A stretch of 64,000 bases of DNA from Lactobacillus sp. (GTDB taxonomy: Bacteria; Bacillota; Bacilli; Lactobacillales; Lactobacillaceae), in NCBI GenBank assembly GCA_022484695.1, contig JAKVKU010000006.1:140003-204002 (forward strand), read 5' to 3'. This document shows positions 1 to 8,090 of the stretch, in pieces; the first letter of the stretch is position 1; each line of letters begins with the position of its first letter. The position numbers and the translations under genes were made by a program. The notes under the pieces are model-generated. The model searched no databases. It saw only the letters and a program-made list of their open reading frames with translations, and was not told the origin of the DNA.

Positions 1-735
1 TTCCGTGGTGCTCATGGCCCAGATATGGAGGTCATGGACGCTGGTAACGGTGTCTTGGGTTTGAATGAAACTTTTGACTTTTTGCAGATCAATGGATTGG
101 GGCACCGCATCTAGGGATAATTCCGTGGCACTCTTTAAAAGTCCCCAAGTACTGATTAAAATAACCAGAGCGATCACTAAACTGAAAACGGGATCTAACC
201 AAAACCAGTTGGTGAACTTCATGATCAAGGCAGCGAAAACGACCCCTACAGAAATAGCCGCATCCCCGGCCATGTGGATAAAAGCACCTTTGACATTTAA
301 GTCTTTATGTTGATCTTTCATAAACAGCCAAGCAGTGAACCCATTGATGACGATGCCAATGGCCGCCACGACCATGACGTCATTTTCCAAAACGGGTTGG
401 GGATTTTGCAGGCGCTGGATGGCTTCCACCACAATACCGCCAATGGCCACCAGCAAGAAAACGGCGTTGAAGAGGGCGGCGAGAATGGAACTCTTTTTAT
501 AACCATAAGTTAGCCGATCGGTCCGCTCCCGTTGGCTTAAAATCACGGCTACCCAAGACACCAATAGCCCTAAGACATCGCTGAGGTTATGGCCGGCGTC
601 AGCCAGCAAGCTTAAGGCGTTGGTGGCCAAGCCAAAGCCGCCTTCAATGACGACAAAGGAAATATTTAATAAGATACCAATTTTAAAGGCGCGATTAATT
701 AATGGTGCTGCCGCGCTATGATCGTGATCTGCCAT
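1..735 (-). CDS. Cation diffusion facilitator metal exporter (partial)
   Basis: This reading frame runs off the left edge without a stop, so the C-terminus is missing. The 245 visible codons begin with a short His/Asp-rich N-terminus (MADHDHS) and contain the CDF metal-site pattern HxxxD in the second membrane helix (HNLSD, near residues 49-53) and again in the fifth (HMAGD). Family members exchange zinc, cadmium or iron for protons across the cytoplasmic membrane. The ATG at 735 is preceded by an AAGGGGGA ribosome site. A perfect SmtB/CzrA-like operator lies just upstream, which suggests control by an ArsR-family zinc sensor not present in the window. The family is clear; the exact metal is inferred. 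Confidence 0.9.
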   Translation of the reverse strand, partial: MADHDHSAAAPLINRAFKIGILLNISFVVIEGGFGLATNALSLLADAGHNLSDVLGLLVSWVAVILSQRERTDRLTYGYKKSSILAALFNAVFLLVAIGGIVVEAIQRLQNPQPVLENDVMVVAAIGIVINGFTAWLFMKDQHKDLNVKGAFIHMAGDAAISVGVVFAALIMKFTNWFWLDPVFSLVIALVILISTWGLLKSATELSLDAVPQSIDLQKVKSFIQTQDTVTSVHDLHIWAMSTTE

Positions 736-754
736 GTCACATGTCCCCCTTTAC

Positions 755-774
755 ATATGAACGTTCATTCATAT
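755..774. promoter_or_regulatory. SmtB/CzrA-type operator candidate
   Basis: A perfect inverted repeat, ATATGAA-N6-TTCATAT, sits about 20 bp upstream of the CDF exporter start and between the divergent CDF and HD-domain genes. It matches the arrangement known for ArsR/SmtB-family zinc sensors such as CzrA. The regulator itself is not in the window. Confidence 0.6.
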
Positions 775-833
775 ATCTAGCTACATCGTACCACTTTCTG
801 ATATTAAAGACAATGAAGGAGCTTACAATTATT

Positions 834-1661
834 ATGACTGAATTATTTGCTAACGCTGACCATAATTGGACCCCAGATGGCACCAAGCCACCCCAATGGG
901 TCGTTTTAGAATTATCACAGAAGTTTCAAAGCCAGGCAGAAGACGGCACGATCATCGGCTATCCCCAATATGACAGCGCCCTGGATGACACGGTCACCAG
1001 CCAATACCAAGGGGCCTGGCAGCGGGCGCTAGATCAATATTATTTACAAGATACGAAAATATTTGATTTTTGGGCAGATACCCATATCGCCAATCACCAA
1101 GTTAGCCATGTTCAACACGTGCTATACTTTGCCACGGTCATGGCTTATTTAGCGCACTTGGATGCAAAGGATAGCTTGATTCTACAGTTGGCCGCTTGTT
1201 TTCATGATATTGGCCGCCGCAATGGGGGCATTGATCCCACCCATGGCCGCTTAGCCGTTGAACGCTTGTATCAACATTACAAACTCGCACCGGATGGTGA
1301 TGTGGCGCAATTTGCCCAAGCATTCTCATTGCAATCCATGGTTTTGGTGAATTCAAAAAGCGAAGTTCCCATGCCAGAACTTCGCCAAAATGATGTGCAT
1401 GTATTGCTGGATATTATTCAGTACCATAGCTTAGACGATCGCCAAGCCCAGGCTGATTTCAGCCAACGCTATAATGACCGGGCGGCCCAGCGGCGCTTGC
1501 GGTTGTTAGGCTTGTTTAAAGATTGTGATGCCTTAGACCGCTTACGGTTTGCTGGCAATTTAGATGTCCATTATTTACGGCACCGCAATGCCCGTTGTTT
1601 AATAGCCCGCTCGGCGGTTTTAAATGGTTTAGTGCAGCCGCAAGATTTTGCGCTGGTTTAA
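834..1661 (+). CDS. HD-domain protein, putative phosphohydrolase
   Basis: About 275 residues. The central region carries the metal-binding HD signature (CFHDIGRR) preceded by a His about 30 residues earlier (HVQHVLYF), as in HD-family metal-dependent phosphohydrolases. The substrate cannot be told from sequence. The chosen ATG at 834 has a GAAGGAG ribosome site about 13 bp upstream; an ATG at 813 in the same frame is possible, and the frame stays open further upstream into the regulatory region, which is unlikely to be coding. Its 3' end overlaps the convergent carbonic anhydrase gene by 33 bp. Confidence 0.7.
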   Translation: MTELFANADHNWTPDGTKPPQWVVLELSQKFQSQAEDGTIIGYPQYDSALDDTVTSQYQGAWQRALDQYYLQDTKIFDFWADTHIANHQVSHVQHVLYFATVMAYLAHLDAKDSLILQLAACFHDIGRRNGGIDPTHGRLAVERLYQHYKLAPDGDVAQFAQAFSLQSMVLVNSKSEVPMPELRQNDVHVLLDIIQYHSLDDRQAQADFSQRYNDRAAQRRLRLLGLFKDCDALDRLRFAGNLDVHYLRHRNARCLIARSAVLNGLVQPQDFALV

Positions 1662-2240
1662 GGGTTGAATTTGCCGGTTATTGGCCCCAAAGAAGCTGGC
1701 CAAGCGATCTAATTGGGATTGGGCCACCATCAAGGGCTTTGCAGCCACATACCATTCGATGCCTTCTTGCACCGGTGGGGTGGTCAAAGACCCCACGTAA
1801 TGGTAGAAGCTAGGGGCCTTTAACCAGCTACTCAGATCAACGGGTTGCCCTAAAGTGGAGGTGTCTACTTGAGCCAACAAAGCTGCTAATTGAGGATTAG
1901 GCAAACCCAGTTCAAATAGAACAGATACCACGGCGTTTTGACCATCGATAAATTCATGGACAAAATGGGCTTCTAAGGCATAACGCTGCCCAGCAATCAG
2001 ATGTTCAGCCGGATGGTGAAAATGCAGTTCCTTAAAGGTTGCCTGCCGATCCAGTAGCGTGGCAGATCCTGTGCCCGTCAAAGACAATTTAAAGCCGAGA
2101 TTTTGAATCCCGGTGATGGTATATGTATGAAATTGGGGCAGATCGGCCAAGGGGATCGCTTGTTGGGTGGGAATATCGATGGGGGATTGCATTTGACCAG
2201 ATGTAATCTGCCATTGGGCTTGATCACGATAAGAATACAT
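1629..2240 (-). CDS. Alpha-class carbonic anhydrase, cytoplasmic form
   Basis: Predicted zinc enzyme that interconverts CO2 and bicarbonate. The 203-residue protein has the alpha-class signatures: QSPIDI near the N-terminus, LHFHHPAEH with zinc ligands His73 and His75 and the conserved Glu79, a third ligand His92 in AHFVH, and SLTTPP with the active-site Thr153. No signal peptide is seen, and the Cys that follows TTPP in many exported bacterial homologues is Val157, which fits a cytoplasmic enzyme without that disulfide. The ATG follows an AAGGAG site. It probably supplies bicarbonate for carboxylation reactions. Convergent with, and overlapping, the HD-domain gene. Confidence 0.88.
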   Translation of the reverse strand: MYSYRDQAQWQITSGQMQSPIDIPTQQAIPLADLPQFHTYTITGIQNLGFKLSLTGTGSATLLDRQATFKELHFHHPAEHLIAGQRYALEAHFVHEFIDGQNAVVSVLFELGLPNPQLAALLAQVDTSTLGQPVDLSSWLKAPSFYHYVGSLTTPPVQEGIEWYVAAKPLMVAQSQLDRLASFFGANNRQIQPLNQRKILRLH

Positions 2241-2333
2241 GGGACAAAACTCCTTTATAATTAAGATAAGTTGCGTTATTAATGTAGCGCAAAACTTTTA
2301 TAAAGAAAAGCCTTTCATAAAATAACAATATTA

Positions 2334-2361
2334 GGTATGATAATACCGAGAACCATTCTCA
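2334..2361 (+). promoter_or_regulatory. Fur-like box and adjoining inverted repeat
   Basis: CGAGAACCATTCTCA (2347-2361) contains the perfect repeat GAGAA-N3-TTCTC and resembles a 7-1-7 Fur box. It abuts a second repeat, GGTAT-N4-ATACC (2334-2347), that holds a possible -10 element (TATGAT). Both lie immediately before the iron-type ABC operon. Assignment to Fur is inference; DtxR-family regulators are an alternative. Confidence 0.5.
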
Positions 2362-2374
2362 ATTAGAAAGCGTG

Positions 2375-3163
2375 ATGAACATGACTTATTTTGCAGGGCA
2401 AAACTTAACGATCGGCTACGGCCATAAAACGATAATAGCGAACCTCAATGTTACCTTTCCAAAGGGTGAAGTGATTGGGCTCATTGGCCCCAACGGTAGT
2501 GGGAAATCCACGCTATTGGGGGCATTGTCTAATTTTACCAAGCCCACAAGCGGCCAGGTTATTTTAAAAGATAAGCCTTTGAGCAGCTATTCTGCCAAAG
2601 CCCGGGCCAAATTGTTGGCTAGCTTACCCCAAAACCCCCAGGCCCCTGGGGATATTACCGTGGAAGATCTAGCCGGCTATGGGCGCTATGCTTACCAACG
2701 GCGCTGGGCCAGCGATACAACTGCTGATGATAAGGCGATTCAATTAGCCATGGTCAATAGCAACATTGAAGACTATGCCCAAACGCCTTTAGCAGATCTG
2801 TCCGGAGGCCAGCGCCAGCGGGCCTTCATCGCCATGACCTTGGCCCAAGACAGTGAGATCCTTTTATTGGATGAGCCCACGACTTATTTGGACTTGCCCC
2901 ATCAATTGGAAATCTTGAAATTGATCCGCCATTTAAATCGGGATTTAGGGAAGACCATTATTGTGGTCCTCCATGATTTAAACCAGGCGGCCCGGTTTTG
3001 CGATACGCTGTTGTGCTTGAAGGGGGGCCAATTAGTCTGTCAGGGGGCGCCCAAAGACGTTTTTACACCGAAAATGTTGGCGGATGTTTTTAACATCAAA
3101 GCCGTGATCCAAAACGATCCCGCTAATAATTGTCCCACATTACTAAGTTACGATATGATTTGA
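2375..3163 (+). CDS. Iron/siderophore-type ABC transporter ATPase
   Basis: FecE/FhuC-type ATPase that would power import of ferric siderophore, heme or a related chelate. Walker A is GPNGSGKST (about residue 40), the signature is LSGGQRQR, and Walker B is ILLLDEPT followed by a D-loop and the switch His in VVLHD. About 262 residues, normal for the family. A GTG just upstream is in frame, but ATG 2375 is the better start, with AGAAAG before it. First gene of a four-gene operon with two permeases and a binding protein, behind a Fur-like box. Confidence 0.9.
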   Translation: MNMTYFAGQNLTIGYGHKTIIANLNVTFPKGEVIGLIGPNGSGKSTLLGALSNFTKPTSGQVILKDKPLSSYSAKARAKLLASLPQNPQAPGDITVEDLAGYGRYAYQRRWASDTTADDKAIQLAMVNSNIEDYAQTPLADLSGGQRQRAFIAMTLAQDSEILLLDEPTTYLDLPHQLEILKLIRHLNRDLGKTIIVVLHDLNQAARFCDTLLCLKGGQLVCQGAPKDVFTPKMLADVFNIKAVIQNDPANNCPTLLSYDMI

Positions 3164-3172
3164 GGTTTGGTT

Positions 3173-4153
3173 ATGACCCGAGTAAAGCTGCATACATTTC
3201 AAATAAGTTTAAGCATCTGCTTGATAATTTTAATGATTCTCAATTTATTAGGGGGCATCAAGTGGTATAGTCTACCCCATATTTGGACCACCACTAGTCC
3301 CGGATTTGCCATTATTTGGCAAATCAGATTTCCCAGGATGATCGCTGCAGTGTTGGTGGGGGCCATGCTGGCAGTGGCCGGGCAAATTTTGCAGACTGTT
3401 TCCCGCAACCCTATTGCCGATCCCTCTTTATTGGGGATCAACAGTGGGGCCAACTTAGCCTTGATCATCGGGACCATTGTGGGCTTACCCTTTACCATTT
3501 ATTGGCGTTTTGGTTTAGCCATCATTGGCGCCTTGATCACCTTTATCTTTGTCATGGCCTTATCCATGGGCAAGGGCGGGATGAATCCCACGCGCTTGAT
3601 TTTAAGTGGGACGGTTTTTTCCGGTTTTCTCAATGGGATTGCCTATGGCTTTAGTATTTTGACCCATTCCAGCCAGCGTTTTCGTAATTTTTTGGTGGGG
3701 GGCTTTTCCGGGACGACCTTGCCGCAAATTGGCTTACTAATGGGTATTTTTTTATTGGTTCTCCTGTTTATTTTTTGGCTGCGCCAAGATATCACCATGC
3801 TGGCTTTGGATGAAAAAATCAGTCAAAGCCTGGGGAACCAGTTAGTGGTGACCCGGATATTTGCGGTGTGCGTGGTGGTTTTAGCCACGGCCATCAGTGT
3901 GGCCATTGGGGGCAATATTGCCTTTATTGGCTTAGGCATCCCCCATTTAGTCCGGTTTTTTGATCATCGGGATTTTAAGCACACCTTTATTGAAAACATG
4001 CTACTGGGCGGGGCGTTTTTATCGTTTTGTGATTTCCTATCCAAAACCTTGACGGCGCCGTATGAACTACCCCTGGGAGCCTGCTCAGCAGCCCTAGGCG
4101 GCTTGTTCTTGATCTGGTATGTTAGAAAAGATCGTAGGGTGGCGTTTTCATGA
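3173..4153 (+). CDS. Iron-type ABC transporter permease (FecCD family), first subunit
   Basis: Very hydrophobic protein of about 326 residues with the FecCD hallmarks: RFPRMIAAVLVGAMLAVAG near the N-terminus, NPIADPSLLGINSGA, and GNIAFIGLGIPHLVR near the C-terminus, the region that contacts the ATPase in this family. The family normally has around ten membrane helices per subunit. The start ATG 3173 follows a TGAGG site; an upstream in-frame TTG is less likely. The stop overlaps the next permease by 4 bp, so the two are translationally coupled and probably form a heterodimeric channel. Confidence 0.9.
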   Translation: MTRVKLHTFQISLSICLIILMILNLLGGIKWYSLPHIWTTTSPGFAIIWQIRFPRMIAAVLVGAMLAVAGQILQTVSRNPIADPSLLGINSGANLALIIGTIVGLPFTIYWRFGLAIIGALITFIFVMALSMGKGGMNPTRLILSGTVFSGFLNGIAYGFSILTHSSQRFRNFLVGGFSGTTLPQIGLLMGIFLLVLLFIFWLRQDITMLALDEKISQSLGNQLVVTRIFAVCVVVLATAISVAIGGNIAFIGLGIPHLVRFFDHRDFKHTFIENMLLGGAFLSFCDFLSKTLTAPYELPLGACSAALGGLFLIWYVRKDRRVAFS

Positions 4154-5154
4154 GTAAAGTAAAATTAAGACGGCGCTTCATTCTTTGGGTGGTGGGCCTA
4201 TGTATTTTAACGGTGACCATTGCGGTGATCAATATTAGTTTAGGGGAAATGCACTTATCCCCCCAACAGCTTTTCAAAGCCCTACTAGGGCAGGCCAGCA
4301 GCCAAGATGAATTGGTATTGTGGCAATTTCGCGCGCCGGGGGTGGCCATGAGTGTCATCGTGGGGGCGGCCTTAGCCTTAAGTGGTGCGATTTTTCAGCG
4401 ACTCACCGGTAATGATTTAGCCGATTCCAGTATTTTGGGCATCAACGCCGGGGCCAGCTTTGGGGCTGTGCTCTTCTTAGCCGCCAGTCAAATCGGGCTG
4501 CAGCTCAGTGAAACCGTGGGCTTGCCTATTTTTGCCTTAATTGGTGCGGGCGTCACCGCTGTCCTGGTTTTTAGCATCAGTCGGGGCCAGTCGCCTTTGG
4601 GCTTGTTGTTAGGCGGGGTCGCCGTGGGGACCTTGTTGAATGGCCTTATTTTATTGATCCAATTGCAGGTCTCCCAAGAAGATTTTGAAAAAGTGATTGT
4701 CTGGATCTCCGGTAGTTTTTGGAATTTAGATTGGTCTTATATCGGCCTATTGGCTGGGGCTTTTGTGGTGGTTTTTGCCGGTGGTTTGTTGAGCTTACAT
4801 AACTCGGATTTATTAACGCTGGGCCACCGAGGTGCGGCCAGTTTAGGCCTAGATTATGGCAAAAAAAGACGGCAGTTAATGATTTTTGGTATTTTGCTGG
4901 CAGCTATTGGGGTTGCTGGCGGTGGCGCCATTGGTTTCGTGGGTTTAATGGCCCCCCATATTGCCCAACGTTTAGTGGGGAGTAAGGGCCGTTATTACCT
5001 ACCCCTGACCATGTTCATTGGCGTGGATCTATTGATGATTGCCGACGTGGTGGCGGCCAACTTATTTGCCCCCAGTGAATTACCGGTGGGCTTAGTGGTG
5101 GCCATGATCACCGTGCCATATTTCATCGTGTTAATGTTACATCAAAAAAAGTGA
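4150..5154 (+). CDS. Iron-type ABC transporter permease (FecCD family), second subunit
   Basis: A 334-residue FecCD-family membrane protein. It shares with its neighbour the segments RAPGVAMSVIVGAALALSG, LADSSILGINAGASFG and GAIGFVGLMAPHIAQRLVG, which are the conserved cores of siderophore and cobalamin permeases. Its ATG lies inside the stop region of the first permease (ATGA overlap). It is expected to pair with that protein in the membrane and be driven by the operon's ATPase. The substrate cannot be decided from the permease alone. Confidence 0.9.
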   Translation: MSKVKLRRRFILWVVGLCILTVTIAVINISLGEMHLSPQQLFKALLGQASSQDELVLWQFRAPGVAMSVIVGAALALSGAIFQRLTGNDLADSSILGINAGASFGAVLFLAASQIGLQLSETVGLPIFALIGAGVTAVLVFSISRGQSPLGLLLGGVAVGTLLNGLILLIQLQVSQEDFEKVIVWISGSFWNLDWSYIGLLAGAFVVVFAGGLLSLHNSDLLTLGHRGAASLGLDYGKKRRQLMIFGILLAAIGVAGGGAIGFVGLMAPHIAQRLVGSKGRYYLPLTMFIGVDLLMIADVVAANLFAPSELPVGLVVAMITVPYFIVLMLHQKK

Positions 5155-5167
5155 GGGAGTTTTTCAT

Positions 5168-6109
5168 ATGAAGCATTTTAAAGTTCGTTGGTTGTTAGTG
5201 GCCTTGTTGGCCCTGTTGGCAGTTGTCACGTTCACTCAGACCCCGGTTCAAGCCGCTAGCAGTACGGGCACCCATGTGTTTAAGGCTAAAAACGGGAATA
5301 TCAAAGTTCCCAATGATCCCAAACGCATCGTGGTCCGGACTTATATGGGCCAAGTATTGACCTTAAAAGGCAAGGTAGTGGGCAGTACAACTTGGGATTT
5401 AAATAATCCATTTATTGCTAAAAGCACCCGGGACAAAGTTACCAATGTGGGCACACCCATGAACGCAGAAGCCGTTTTGAAGTTAAAACCGGATTTGATC
5501 ATCACCGACACCGAGGCGGATGTGAAACCCATGTCTAAAATTGCCCCAACTGTGTTGATTCCTTATACTGAAATGCGCAATATCAATAAAATCAACAACC
5601 GTTTTGCCCAATTGTTAAACAAACAGTCTGAAGCTAAGAAATGGGCTAAGAGCTTCAAACAAGCCGCTGCCAAGGACCGTAAAAAATTGGACAAAGCCGG
5701 GATCACCAAACAAAAGACCGTGGGGATCTATGAACTCCAAGATGGCAAGCTTTATGTTTATGGCACCAACTTTGGCCGGGGCGGCCAAGCTTTAACCACG
5801 GGCTTGAACTTCACCTTGCCTAAGAAAATCAAAGCCATTGATAAAGGTGCGGGCTTCAAACAAATTTCCGTTGAAGCTTTACCCCAATATCAAGCTGATT
5901 ACATGTTCTTCACCAGCTACAGCACCAAGAGCAATGCGGATCAAGAGTTAAAAGACTTACAAGCTAATCCAGTCTGGAAAAACTTGAAGGCTGTTAAAGC
6001 TAAGCACGTGATCACTTTGCCGTTCCAAAAGATGTATTATTATGATCAAACCGCTACCATGGATCAATTAGACTTAGTGACCAATGCCTTATTGAAAGCT
6101 GGTAAATAA
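5168..6109 (+). CDS. Iron/siderophore-type substrate-binding protein without lipobox
   Basis: A 313-residue periplasmic-binding-protein-2 family protein (FecB/FeuA type). It has an N-terminal signal sequence (KVRWLLVALLALLAVV) ending in a signal-peptidase-I-like VQA-A site. The fold is recognisable from PKRIVV, the PDLIITD segment and the long linker helix region typical of metal-chelate binders. There is no cysteine anywhere in the protein, so it cannot be a lipoprotein, although binding proteins of Gram-positive importers usually are. It starts 13 bp after the second permease and ends at a strong terminator, completing the operon. Confidence 0.87.
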   Translation: MKHFKVRWLLVALLALLAVVTFTQTPVQAASSTGTHVFKAKNGNIKVPNDPKRIVVRTYMGQVLTLKGKVVGSTTWDLNNPFIAKSTRDKVTNVGTPMNAEAVLKLKPDLIITDTEADVKPMSKIAPTVLIPYTEMRNINKINNRFAQLLNKQSEAKKWAKSFKQAAAKDRKKLDKAGITKQKTVGIYELQDGKLYVYGTNFGRGGQALTTGLNFTLPKKIKAIDKGAGFKQISVEALPQYQADYMFFTSYSTKSNADQELKDLQANPVWKNLKAVKAKHVITLPFQKMYYYDQTATMDQLDLVTNALLKAGK

Positions 6110-6120
6110 ACAATAGCACC

Positions 6121-6157
6121 AAAAAAATCCGCCAAGCCCAAGGGCTCGCGGATTTTT
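6121..6157. terminator. Bidirectional terminator after the iron operon
   Basis: An inverted repeat AAAAAATCCGC ... GCGGATTTTTT with a GC-rich loop, flanked by A and T runs on both sides. It can serve both the iron operon and the convergent rpmG. Confidence 0.85.
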
Positions 6158-6169
6158 TATTGGAAACAA

Positions 6170-6319
6170 TTATTTAGTTTCGGTGAAGACCACATGTTTA
6201 CGCAATTTTGGAGAATATTTACGTAAAGATAAACGATCAGGCGTATTACGTTTGTTCTTAGTTGTTAAGTAAATACGCTCGCCGGTTTCTTTGTGCTCTA
6301 ATAAAATATGATTACGCAC
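6170..6319 (-). CDS. rpmG: 50S ribosomal protein L33, cysteine-free type
   Basis: A 49-residue protein starting at a GTG (read as Met-Arg-Asn-His) after a TAAAGGAG ribosome site. Its body, with [19 protein letters not shown] and [14 protein letters not shown], is an unmistakable L33. The two CxxC pairs of zinc-binding L33 are absent, so this is the zinc-independent form. It is a structural protein of the large ribosomal subunit, near the E site. It stands alone, with its own terminator shared with the iron operon. Confidence 0.95.
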   Translation of the reverse strand: MRNHILLEHKETGERIYLTTKNKRNTPDRLSLRKYSPKLRKHVVFTETK

Positions 6320-6418
6320 GATGAATCGCTCCTTTAAATTAGACGTTACTTTTAAAATCTACATGATTTTTGAAAAAAGTCAATACGCCAATTATAAATG
6401 ATTTCTTTGAAATAATCA

Positions 6419-6495
6419 AAACACGAACATTAAAAAGAAATAGTGTAAATTAGTTCCGATATGCTGTTGATTTTTGAATTTTGAACCCGTATAAT
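6419..6495 (+). promoter_or_regulatory. Promoter and PurR-box-like pair before purine permease
   Basis: A good sigma-A promoter is visible: TTGATT (6467-6472), 17 bp, TATAAT (6490-6495). Upstream are two inverted PurBox-like 13-mers, AAACACGAACATT (6419-6431) and TTAGTTCCGATAT (6450-6462), each 11 of 13 to the PurR consensus and 18 bp apart. PurR control is inferred. Confidence 0.55.
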
Positions 6496-6530
6496 GGATT
6501 TTATGATTTTGAAAAGAGGAAGGATTATTT

Positions 6531-7976
6531 ATGGAGCGTTTTTTTGATTTAAAGGGCAATAATACCAGATTCAGTACGGAAGTCATCGCGGGTATTACCA
6601 CTTTCTTCGCTATGTCTTATATTTTATTCGTTAACCCAGCCGTCCTTTCCTTAACAGGGATGCCTTCCCAGGCCGTCTTCTTAGCTACTATCGTGGCCAG
6701 TGCCGTGGGGACTTTATTTATGGGTTTGTTCGCTAATGTTCCCTATGCCTTAGCACCTGGTATGGGCTTAAATGCCTTCTTTACATATACCGTTGTTTTT
6801 GCCTTAGGTTTTAAATGGCAAGAAGCGTTGGGCTTGGTGTTCATTTGTGGGATGATCAATATTTTGATCACCGTGACCAAGGTCCGGAAGATGATCATCA
6901 TGGCTATTCCTGAAACCATGCAACATGCCATGGGCGGTGGGATCGGGGTCTTCATTGCCTATATTGGGGTGAAGAATGCCGGTTTTCTTCAATTCACGTC
7001 TGATGCCGGGAGCATTTCAAGTGTGAATGGTCAGGCCTTTAATGCCGGTCAAACCCATTTTAAGGGTGGTATTGAGAGTATTGTTTCCAACGGTGGGATT
7101 GTACCGGCATTGGTTAATTTCTCCCAATCCGGGGCTTTATTAGCCCTCATTGGCTTAATCGTCGTCGTCATCTTGTTGATTAAAAATGTGCCTGGTGCGG
7201 TTTTGATCAGTATTCTGGTGACCACGTTAATTGGGATCCCCATGGGGGTCACCAATTTGCATATCTCTGCTGCTAATTCCTTGGGCAATTCTATTTCCCA
7301 ATTAGGGGTGACCTTTGGGCCCCATGGTATGGGTTCTTTGTTTAATTCCGCCAGTAAGTTGCCGTTAGTAATTATGACTGTTTTTGCCTTTAGTTTCTCC
7401 GATACCTTTGACACCCTGGGGACCTTCATTGGCACCGGGCGTCGAACCGGGATCTTCTCGGCCCAAGATGAAGTTTCGCTGGAAACTGGCCATGGCTTCT
7501 CTTCTAAAATGGATAAAGCCTTGTTTGCCGATTCCATTGCCACTTCTGTGGGGGCCATTTTTGGGACCAGTAATACCACCACTTATGTGGAAAGTACCGC
7601 CGGCATTGGGGCTGGGGGTCGGACTGGTTTGACCAGTGTGGTCGTTGCCATCTTGTTCTTATTAAGCAGTTTGATTGCCCCATTCATTTCCGTGATTCCA
7701 ACCCAAGCCATCGCTCCAGCCTTGATTGCTGTGGGGATTATGATGATGGGTTCTTTCAAGAGCATCAACTGGGACGATTTAAGCGAAGCCATCCCCGCTT
7801 TCATGGCCTCGATCTTTATGGGCCTATGTTACAACATTTCTTATGGGATCGCGGCTGGTTTTATCATGTATTGCTTGATCAAGACCATCACCGGCAAAGC
7901 TAAAGAGATCCATCCAATTCTTTGGATCGTGACGATTCTGTTCATCTTAGACTTTGTTGTCTTAGCCTTAATTTAA
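6531..7976 (+). CDS. NCS2/AzgA-type purine permease
   Basis: A 481-residue polytopic membrane protein of the AzgA/PbuG branch of the NCS2 family, which imports hypoxanthine, guanine or adenine by proton symport. Diagnostic segments are EVIAGITTFFAMSYI at the N-terminus, PGMGLNAFFTYTVV, the GGGIGVFIAYIG stretch, FSFSDTFDTLGTFIG in the middle, and TTTYVESTAGIGAGGRTG. The length is normal. ATG 6531 follows AGAGGAAGG. It is monocistronic, with its own promoter, PurBox-like sites and a terminator. The exact base transported is not determined. Confidence 0.93.
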   Translation: MERFFDLKGNNTRFSTEVIAGITTFFAMSYILFVNPAVLSLTGMPSQAVFLATIVASAVGTLFMGLFANVPYALAPGMGLNAFFTYTVVFALGFKWQEALGLVFICGMINILITVTKVRKMIIMAIPETMQHAMGGGIGVFIAYIGVKNAGFLQFTSDAGSISSVNGQAFNAGQTHFKGGIESIVSNGGIVPALVNFSQSGALLALIGLIVVVILLIKNVPGAVLISILVTTLIGIPMGVTNLHISAANSLGNSISQLGVTFGPHGMGSLFNSASKLPLVIMTVFAFSFSDTFDTLGTFIGTGRRTGIFSAQDEVSLETGHGFSSKMDKALFADSIATSVGAIFGTSNTTTYVESTAGIGAGGRTGLTSVVVAILFLLSSLIAPFISVIPTQAIAPALIAVGIMMMGSFKSINWDDLSEAIPAFMASIFMGLCYNISYGIAAGFIMYCLIKTITGKAKEIHPILWIVTILFILDFVVLALI

Positions 7977-7991
7977 AACTTGTATTTATCA

Positions 7992-8021
7992 AGAGTCAGC
8001 CCCAGGGTCGGCTCTTTTTTT
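7992..8021 (+). terminator. Terminator after purine permease
   Basis: An 11-position stem with one mismatch and two G-U pairs (AGAGTCAGCCC with GGGTCGGCTCT), followed by seven Ts. Confidence 0.8.
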
Positions 8022-8090
8022 CGTGGCCAAAAATTGGCCCCTGGGGTACACTGGATAGGCGACAAGTAATGATAGAAAGGGTGGTTGATG

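Noticed and set aside
7049-7582. 177-codon open frame on the minus strand
   Set aside because: Lies wholly inside the purine permease gene on the other strand, has no family signature or ribosome site, and its composition mirrors the real gene.
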